A stretch of DNA of 6,441 bases from an uncultured Planctomycetaceae bacterium (lineage in GTDB: Bacteria > Planctomycetota > Planctomycetia > Pirellulales > Pirellulaceae). A model generated the notes under the pieces. It saw nothing but the letters and a program-made list of their open reading frames with translations. It was not told the DNA's origin and ran no database searches. This document shows positions 1 through 4,243 of this stretch, in pieces (positions within the stretch are counted from its first letter, which is position 1; each line of letters begins with the position of its first letter). The position numbers and the translations under genes are program-made. The stretch is from the NCBI GenBank assembly GCA_903921945.1, contig CAIXSC010001019.1:1-6441 (forward strand), given 5' to 3'.

Positions 1-1126
1 CGCCGATCTGCTCGGCGATTTAGCGGGCCGCGCGATCGATCCTGCCGAGTTCCAACTGGAAAAACTGCCGCACTATTTGACGATGCATTTGCGGGTGGTA
101 GACGCGGCCGGCCAGATCGTGGCGGAGGGGCGGGACATTCAGCGGATCTGGGAACGGCTCGGGGTGCGTTCCGTGCCGTTTCGCGAACTTCCCGATCCCG
201 ATTGGACCCGCTGCGGCTTGGTCGCATGGCCGGTTGGCCTGCCGGGCGGCGAACTGTCCGCATCGATTCAGTTGTCGCGGGGAGGAATCGCGTTACCCGC
301 CTTCCCCACGCTGATCGACCGGGGGGATGTCGTCGACTTGAAACTCCTGGATTCGCGCGACGAGTCGGCGCGGCGGATGCGACGCGGATTGCGGCGGCTG
401 TTCGCGTTGGCGAATCGAGCGGCGGTTGAGGAGCAAGTCGCTTGGTTGCCAGGGCGGCTTCAGTGGCATGAGTCGTTGGCGGCCCGGGTGCGTCCCGAGC
501 GTTTGGACGGGCAACTTGGCGACCTCATCGTCGACCGGGCATTCCTCGCGGTGCGACCTTGGCCGCGGACGGAGGAGACGTTTCGCGAACGTTTGCGACA
601 AGGCCGGGATGGTCTGGAGTCGGCCGTTGTGGATGTGGTCCATGGGGTCGCGCCGCTTGTCGAAGCGTACGACGCGTTGCGGCGCGCGTTCGCCGGCTTT
701 TCTCCCGACCGTCCACCGGATGCGGCCCGCGACGTCGGAGTGCAACTCGATCGGCTCCTCGCCCGCGACTTCCTCACGGAAACGCCCTGGGAATGGCTGC
801 AGCAATTTCCACGCTACTTCCGCGCCGCTCGCGAACGACTCGAACGGGTCGGCACGCATGCCGACCGCGATCGCGAGGCGACTAAGGAGTTGGAACGGTT
901 ATGGACGCGATACGACGAGCGGCGCGCTCGGGATCGGGCGCGCGGCCGGTTCGATCCCGAATTGGAGACCTACCGCTGGTTGTTGGAAGAGTATCGCGTA
1001 TCCTTGTTCGCGCAGACGATCGGCACGGCTGTCACGATCTCGCCCCGACGGTTGGAACGTCAATGGGAACGCGTGGTGATGGGCGGCCGTGATTCGCTCG
1101 CGGCCAGCGCATCGTCGCCCGAATGA
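1..1126 (+). CDS. hrpA: ATP-dependent RNA helicase HrpA, C-terminal part (5' truncated by window edge)
   Basis: The frame is open from base 2 (base 1 ends the previous codon) and shows 374 residues to the TGA at 1124-1126. HrpA is a large DEAH-box (SF2) RNA helicase of about 1300 residues. In E. coli it is tied to mRNA processing and to rescue of stalled ribosomes. The motor (Walker A, DEAH, RecA2, OB-fold) lies outside the window. What is visible is the family's long C-terminal DUF3418 region. Its marks are KLPHYLTMHLRVVD at visible residues 21-34, followed by the DxxRIWERLG segment, FPTLIDRGD-VVDLKLLD in the middle, and the terminal signature LEEYRVSLFAQTIGT from residue 328. The protein ends about 30 residues after that, as usual. 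A TTG at 77 is in frame but is internal, because homology to the family continues upstream of it. No frameshift is seen. The identification is strong; the helicase core itself cannot be checked here. Confidence 0.92.
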   Translation, partial: ADLLGDLAGRAIDPAEFQLEKLPHYLTMHLRVVDAAGQIVAEGRDIQRIWERLGVRSVPFRELPDPDWTRCGLVAWPVGLPGGELSASIQLSRGGIALPAFPTLIDRGDVVDLKLLDSRDESARRMRRGLRRLFALANRAAVEEQVAWLPGRLQWHESLAARVRPERLDGQLGDLIVDRAFLAVRPWPRTEETFRERLRQGRDGLESAVVDVVHGVAPLVEAYDALRRAFAGFSPDRPPDAARDVGVQLDRLLARDFLTETPWEWLQQFPRYFRAARERLERVGTHADRDREATKELERLWTRYDERRARDRARGRFDPELETYRWLLEEYRVSLFAQTIGTAVTISPRRLERQWERVVMGGRDSLAASASSPE

Positions 1127-1180
1127 CCGCCGCTGCTTTCGACTCGGACTGCAGCCCTCTGAATCGCGAACAAACTTCAA

Positions 1181-1185
1181 GAGAG
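1181..1185 (+). promoter_or_regulatory. Ribosome binding site of the MlrC-family gene
   Basis: GAGAG, within a purine run at about 1179-1187, lies 6 nt before the ATG at 1192. No comparable sequence precedes the in-frame ATG at 1123, which overlaps the hrpA stop as ATGA. The site is weak against the consensus, but together with the family N-terminus it favours 1192 as the start. Confidence 0.5.
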
Positions 1186-1191
1186 AACGCC

Positions 1192-2709
1192 ATGCGGATC
1201 GTGATCGCGGAATGCAAGCAGGAAGTGTCGACGTTCAATCCGGCCCCCAGTGCCTACTCGGACTTTCGAGTCGCGCGTGGCGACGCGCTGTTGGCGCATC
1301 ATCGGGGCTGTGGCGAGGAGATCGCTGGCGCGTTGCGAGTCTTCGAAGCCCAACCCCAAGTGCGGTTGGCGCCGGCGTGGGGCGGTAACGCGAATACCTC
1401 AGGCGGAGTTCTCTCGGCGGATGGTTTTGCGCGGTTAAGCAGCGAGTTTTGGGAGGAACTGCGGCGAGTCGCTGCCGAGGGACCGGTGGATGGGGCCTAC
1501 TTTTGTTTGCACGGCGCGATGCAGGCGGAAGGCGAGGATGACCCGGAAGGCTGTTTGCTCGAAGGGGCGCGGCGGATTCTTGGCGAGCGGACGCCGATCG
1601 TCATTTCGCTGGATCTTCACGGCATCCTTACGGACCGGATGCTGCGTCAGTGCGATGCCGTAGTCGCCTATCACACGTATCCGCATGTTGATTTCGTCGA
1701 AACCGGCGCCCGTGCCGCGCGCTTGCTGTTGAACATTCTCCTGCGCGGAGCCCGACCGGTGATGGCCCGAGTGAAACTGCCAGCGCTGGTGCGTGGCGAC
1801 GAACTGATCACGGCAACCGGCGCGATTCGCCATTGCATCGAGCGTTCCCGGGAGATGGAGGCCGATCCGCGAGGACTGGCGGCCGCCGTCATGTGGGGCA
1901 ATCCGTTCACGGATGTGCCGGAACTGCGCAGCAATGCCATTGTCGTGACCGATGGCGACCCGACACTGGCCGCCGCCTGGGCCCGGGAACTGGCCGAACT
2001 ATTTTGGCGCGATCACGAACGGATGCGAGTGCCGCTCACCAGTTTGGAAGAAAGCGTGCGGCGCGCGGCGGCGGTGGACCACGGCACGGTCGTCATGATG
2101 GACGCGGCTGATGCGACCAGTTCCGGCGCCTCTGGCGATAGTAACGCGATCGTCCGGGAAACTATGCGACAGGGATACCGCGGCCGAGTATTGGCTCCCA
2201 TTGTCGATCCCGAGGCTGTCCGTCGGGCAATGGCGGCCGGTATCGGGGCCGAGGTCGCGGTGACGCTGGGCGGCGCGATCGACCCGCGTTTCGAACCGTT
2301 GCCGGTCACCGCCCGCGTTCGATTGCTTTCCGACGGCAAGTTCCGCAGCGAAACGTTCGGATGGCCATGGGATTCCGGTCCCACGGCCGTTCTGGAAGCG
2401 AACAATCTGACGTTTGTCGTCGGGACGCGGCCCGTCAGTTTGTTTGATCGCTCCTGGTTTCTCGCGCATGGCCAGGACCCGCGGCGGTTCAACATGGTGA
2501 TCGTGAAGTCGCCCCACTGCGAACCCCACATGTTCGCCGAGTGGTGCGCGTTGAAGATCGACGTCGATGCGCCGGGCGCCACCAGTGCCAACGTCAAGTC
2601 GCTTGGCCATCGCCGATGTGCCCGGCCCCTGTTTCCGCTCGACCCCCAAGTGCCGTTCGAAAACGTCGCCGATTGGTTCATTCGTTCGCCGGCGAATGAC
2701 ACGGCTTAG
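1192..2709 (+). CDS. M81 family metallopeptidase (microcystinase C / MlrC-like)
   Basis: A 505-residue protein of the MlrC family, a length normal for it. MlrC is a zinc peptidase that cleaves linearised microcystin and its tetrapeptide in sphingomonads; in most other bacteria the true substrate is unknown. The N-terminal MlrC domain covers roughly residues 1-290. It opens with MRIVIAECKQEVSTFNP, the usual start of the family, and carries LHGAM (106-110), SLDLHG (139-144) and YHTYPHVD (160-167). D141, H143 and H165 are the probable zinc ligands by family spacing. The C-terminal MlrC domain runs from about residue 300, with SGASGDSN (311-318), then PIVDPEAV and VDAPGATS. There is no signal peptide or membrane segment, so it is probably cytoplasmic. 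Starting at 1123 would add 23 residues unlike the family. The gene is 65 bp downstream of hrpA on the same strand, so co-transcription is possible. One oddity: DATSSGA replaces the common DNPGGGA loop. The family call is secure; microcystin as substrate is not implied. Confidence 0.93.
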   Translation: MRIVIAECKQEVSTFNPAPSAYSDFRVARGDALLAHHRGCGEEIAGALRVFEAQPQVRLAPAWGGNANTSGGVLSADGFARLSSEFWEELRRVAAEGPVDGAYFCLHGAMQAEGEDDPEGCLLEGARRILGERTPIVISLDLHGILTDRMLRQCDAVVAYHTYPHVDFVETGARAARLLLNILLRGARPVMARVKLPALVRGDELITATGAIRHCIERSREMEADPRGLAAAVMWGNPFTDVPELRSNAIVVTDGDPTLAAAWARELAELFWRDHERMRVPLTSLEESVRRAAAVDHGTVVMMDAADATSSGASGDSNAIVRETMRQGYRGRVLAPIVDPEAVRRAMAAGIGAEVAVTLGGAIDPRFEPLPVTARVRLLSDGKFRSETFGWPWDSGPTAVLEANNLTFVVGTRPVSLFDRSWFLAHGQDPRRFNMVIVKSPHCEPHMFAEWCALKIDVDAPGATSANVKSLGHRRCARPLFPLDPQVPFENVADWFIRSPANDTA

Positions 2710-2781
2710 GGACGAATCGCGGGCGAGCGTATCCACTTGCCGAGGGGCGTTTGGTGCTCTCCGAGCGTATCGTGGCCGTCA

Positions 2782-2824
2782 CACATCGCGCAATCGGCAA
2801 CCGATGTGGCGGTTTCGCCACGTC
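2782..2824 (+). other. Two mutually exclusive stem-loops between the MlrC and FKBP genes
   Basis: CACATCG (2782-2788) can pair with CGATGTG (2802-2808). The same CGATGTG segment is also most of the left arm of a second hairpin, GATGTGGCG (2803-2811), loop GTTT, CGCCACGTC (2816-2824), which has nine pairs including one G-U. Both cannot form together. The second is the stronger. A T5 tract lies at 2846-2850, too far downstream for a standard intrinsic terminator. It may be the 3' end structure of the MlrC transcript. The rest of the 205-bp gap shows only a 10-bp direct repeat, CGAGCGTATC, at 2724 and 2762. Confidence 0.4.
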
Positions 2825-2840
2825 TGGATGCGCCAAAGAC

Positions 2841-2869
2841 TGGAGTTTTTGCTATCGGTTCACTAGATT
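2841..2869 (+). promoter_or_regulatory. Possible sigma70-like promoter of the FKBP gene
   Basis: TGGAGT (2841-2846), a 17-nt spacer and TAGATT (2864-2869) lie in a locally AT-richer stretch before the FKBP start. The -35 matches 3 of 6 and the -10 matches 4 of 6 consensus bases, so this is a weak candidate. It is offered because the stem-loops upstream suggest that the MlrC transcript ends before it. Confidence 0.25.
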
Positions 2870-2903
2870 TTCCCAGGAGCTTCCTATCCAAAGTGCTTTA
2901 AGC

Positions 2904-2908
2904 GAAGG
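2904..2908 (+). promoter_or_regulatory. Shine-Dalgarno site of the FKBP gene
   Basis: GAAGG lies 6 nt before the ATG at 2915. It is the clearest ribosome binding site in the window and fixes the start at MAWRF, which gives a complete signal peptide. Confidence 0.6.
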
Positions 2909-2914
2909 TGTTGA

Positions 2915-3661
2915 ATGGCTTGGCGATTTCTGAATTTGGTGGCAGCGGTAGTGGCGATTGCGTCGTTGTGGGGCGGTCTCGACACGGCGAGCGGCCAGGA
3001 GCAGGCTCCTGCGAAGACGCCCGCGAAGGCGCCTGCTGCGGCGCCGGCCATCGACATCTCCAAAGCGAGCTACGGTGTCGGCATGAACGTCGGCCGGGCA
3101 CTTAAAAATGACGGCATCGATTTCGATGTCGCCGCGTTGGTAGCCGGCTTGACCGACATGCTCGCGGGCAAAGAACCGAAGTACAGCGAGGCGGAAATCC
3201 GCGAGGCGTTGGGAGGTTTAGCGGCCGCGGCCCAGCAGAAGGGTCTGGAGCGTTTGCGGGCGATGGCGGAGAAAAACAAGCAGGACGGCCTGGCTTTCAG
3301 GACAGAAAACGCCAAGAACCAAGGAGTGACGACGCTCCCCAGCGGCGTCCAGTACCAAGTGCTCAAGGCGGGTGAAGGCGCGGCCCCGAAGGCCGAGGAG
3401 AAGGTGAGTGTCCACTACCAAGGCGCGTTCATCGACGGGAAGGTGTTCGACAGTTCGATCGCCCGGAAGCAACCGCTATCCATCGGCGTGAACATGGTCA
3501 TCAAAGGCTGGACGGAAGTCCTGCAGTTGATGAAAGTGGGCGACAAGTGGAAAGTTGTCATCCCCTCCGAAATGGCTTACGGAGAGCAAGGGGCTGGTAA
3601 AACCATTCCACCAAACTCGACGCTCGTCTTCGAAATCGAACTGTTGGGCATCGAAAAGTAG
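2915..3661 (+). CDS. Exported FKBP-type peptidyl-prolyl cis-trans isomerase (Mip/FkpA-like)
   Basis: A 248-residue PPIase that catalyses cis-trans isomerisation of X-Pro bonds in extracytoplasmic proteins. Residues 1-27 are a Sec signal peptide: basic MAWR, hydrophobic FLNLVAAVVAIASLW, then TASG with cleavage probably after G27 (AxG rule), before QEQ. No lipobox cysteine is present, so the product should be soluble in the periplasm. A Lys/Ala/Pro linker follows (31-45). An FKBP_N dimerisation-type domain covers about 47-135, with SYGVGMNVGRALK and a long helical segment up to the ENAKNQGVTTLPSGVQY junction. The FKBP_C catalytic domain is at about 140-247. Residues matching the FKBP12 pocket are present: Y168 (VHYQG), F178-D179 (VFDSS), V195-I196 and W199 (VIKGW), Y222 (MAYGEQG) and F239 (FEIELL), so it should be active. 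Layout and length match Mip, FkpA and FklB; which of these is orthologous cannot be decided. It is convergent with the pilin gene. Confidence 0.95.
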   Translation: MAWRFLNLVAAVVAIASLWGGLDTASGQEQAPAKTPAKAPAAAPAIDISKASYGVGMNVGRALKNDGIDFDVAALVAGLTDMLAGKEPKYSEAEIREALGGLAAAAQQKGLERLRAMAEKNKQDGLAFRTENAKNQGVTTLPSGVQYQVLKAGEGAAPKAEEKVSVHYQGAFIDGKVFDSSIARKQPLSIGVNMVIKGWTEVLQLMKVGDKWKVVIPSEMAYGEQGAGKTIPPNSTLVFEIELLGIEK

Positions 3662-3706
3662 CCGGTCTGGGGCGGTCTGCGAAACACCCCGACGCTTGGC
3701 CACCCT

Positions 3707-3733
3707 CCGGCCAGTGTTGATACAACTGGCCGG
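3707..3733. terminator. 27-nt perfect stem-loop downstream of the FKBP gene
   Basis: CCGGCCAGT (3707-3715) pairs perfectly over 9 bp with ACTGGCCGG (3725-3733) around a 9-nt loop. An alternative fold extends the stem with GTTG/CAAC and a two-base bulge. It lies 46 nt after the FKBP stop, a natural place for transcript end formation. No T-run follows on either strand, so it is not a standard intrinsic terminator; it may protect the 3' end or act with Rho. A further TGGCC at 3697-3701 can compete for GGCCA (3709-3713). Confidence 0.4.
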
Positions 3734-3770
3734 CATGACGCCGTGCGGAGACTTGCGAGACGTGACGGAC

Positions 3771-3806
3771 AGCGGTCAATGTCGGCCATGGCCAACTTTG
3801 ACCGCT
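3771..3806. repeat. 36-bp near-perfect palindrome
   Basis: The 36 bases have dyad symmetry about the 3788/3789 boundary, with 16 of 18 base pairs matching. The outer arms are AGCGGTCAA (3771-3779) and TTGACCGCT (3798-3806). The core is the perfect palindrome GGCCATGGCC (3784-3793) plus the pairs G3781-C3796 and T3782-A3795. The two mismatches are T3780/T3797 and C3783/A3794. It lies in non-coding DNA between convergent genes. It could be a binding site for a dimeric protein or a long RNA hairpin; no T-run is adjacent. Confidence 0.6.
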
Positions 3807-3829
3807 ATTCATCCGTTCTCGACGAGTTA

Positions 3830-3853
3830 CTCGGGGGAAAAACTTCCCGCGAG
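3830..3853. other. Stem-loop with A-rich tetraloop in the convergent gap
   Basis: CTCG (3830-3833) pairs with CGAG (3850-3853), then after one G/G mismatch GGGAA (3835-3839) pairs with TTCCC (3844-3848), leaving an AAAC loop. This is nine pairs with a single mismatch. It is the third strong stem-loop between the FKBP and pilin genes. No T-run flanks it. Confidence 0.4.
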
Positions 3854-3877
3854 CGACGCGTTGGCGATCAGCGTGGG

Positions 3878-3891
3878 CAGACTGCGGTCTG
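3878..3891 (-). other. Short hairpin just after the Flp pilin stop
   Basis: CAGAC (3878-3882) pairs with GTCTG (3887-3891) around a 4-nt loop. It starts 13 nt beyond the pilin stop on the minus strand, and an 8-bp palindrome TTCGCGAA (3893-3900) lies between. On the minus strand it is followed by CCCACG rather than Ts, so a terminator role is only suggested by position. Confidence 0.3.
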
Positions 3892-3904
3892 TTTCGCGAA
3901 CGGG

Positions 3905-4081
3905 CTAGGGCAGCACATCGGAGACGCCGGAAAACAGGTTATTCAGCGAGATGCCGAATTGGCCGACACCGACGGCGCCGATAACGGCAATCAAACCCAC
4001 GAGTATGCCATACTCCACAATTGTGGGGGCGTCTTCTTCCGTTAGGAATGTGCGCAGTGATTTACAGATCATCTTCGTCAT
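3905..4081 (-). CDS. Flp/Fap-type (type IVb) pilin
   Basis: A 58-residue prepilin if read from the ATG at 4079-4081. The Flp signature is clear: a short charged leader (MTKMICKSLRTFLTEEDA), then PTIVEYGILVGLIAVIGAVGV, a single hydrophobic helix opening with the conserved Glu-Tyr, and a short polar tail ending NNLFSGVSDVLP. Flp subunits are processed by a TadV/CpaA-type prepilin peptidase and assembled by the Tad machinery into thin adhesive pili, or act as pseudopilins. By alignment the cleavage point is A18|P19, so E23 is the +5 glutamate; position -1 is Ala, not the usual Gly. Other in-frame starts are the ATGs at 4096 and 4072 and a TTG at 4147. The TTG falls inside the predicted promoter and is rejected. 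No start has a good Shine-Dalgarno. No other tad gene is in the window, so this is an orphan locally. Confidence 0.85.
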   Translation of the reverse strand: MTKMICKSLRTFLTEEDAPTIVEYGILVGLIAVIGAVGVGQFGISLNNLFSGVSDVLP

Positions 4082-4096
4082 GGTGGGGATATCCAT

Positions 4097-4125
4097 GTCG
4101 AGGTGTGAGGGGAGAGTAAGGGGAG
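4097..4125 (-). promoter_or_regulatory. Pyrimidine-rich 5' leader of the Flp pilin mRNA
   Basis: Read on the minus strand, the stretch directly before the pilin starts is almost free of G and rich in C and T (CTCCCC, TTACTCTCCCC, CACACCTC). It holds no Shine-Dalgarno. With a transcription start near 4140, the leader would open with a small hairpin, TCCG-ATTG-CGGA (4126-4137), and continue through this tract. It could be a single-stranded ribosome-loading or S1-type region, or a target for a regulator. Function is inferred only. Confidence 0.3.
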
Positions 4126-4146
4126 TCCGCAATCGGATTAACCACA

Positions 4147-4175
4147 AACATACTTGGTGATCTTTCGCGCGTCAA
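4147..4175 (-). promoter_or_regulatory. Sigma70-like promoter for the Flp pilin gene
   Basis: On the minus strand, TTGACG (-35, 4175-4170) is followed by exactly 17 nt and TATGTT (-10, 4152-4147). The -35 matches 5 of 6 and the -10 matches 4 of 6 consensus bases with ideal spacing, in a local AT-rich patch. Transcription would begin near 4140, about 44-60 nt before the candidate ATG starts at 4096 and 4081. This rules out the TTG at 4147. Confidence 0.6.
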
Positions 4176-4243
4176 ATATTTCCGAGACGTAATTAAGCCT
4201 GCTCGCTCTCGTCATTGGATGGGATGGGGCGTACGATTGCGAC

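Noticed and set aside
1999..2736. Minus-strand open frames of about 230-245 codons opposite the MlrC gene
   Set aside because: Antisense shadows of a clearly recognised gene. The products are Arg/Ser/Pro-rich with no family resemblance.
2724..2771. 10-bp direct repeat CGAGCGTATC (2724-2733 and 2762-2771)
   Set aside because: Short, only two copies, no flanking mobile-element features. It may be chance.
3555..3908. Plus-strand open frame of 117 codons overlapping the FKBP end and the following gap
   Set aside because: It begins inside the FKBP gene in another frame, has no recognisable domain and no ribosome binding site, and runs through the palindromes. Chance open frame in GC-rich DNA.
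4154..4182. Plus-strand promoter for the helicase, TTGGTG-N17-TATTTC
   Set aside because: Both boxes are weak and overlap the better minus-strand promoter. The helicase promoter cannot be placed from sequence alone.
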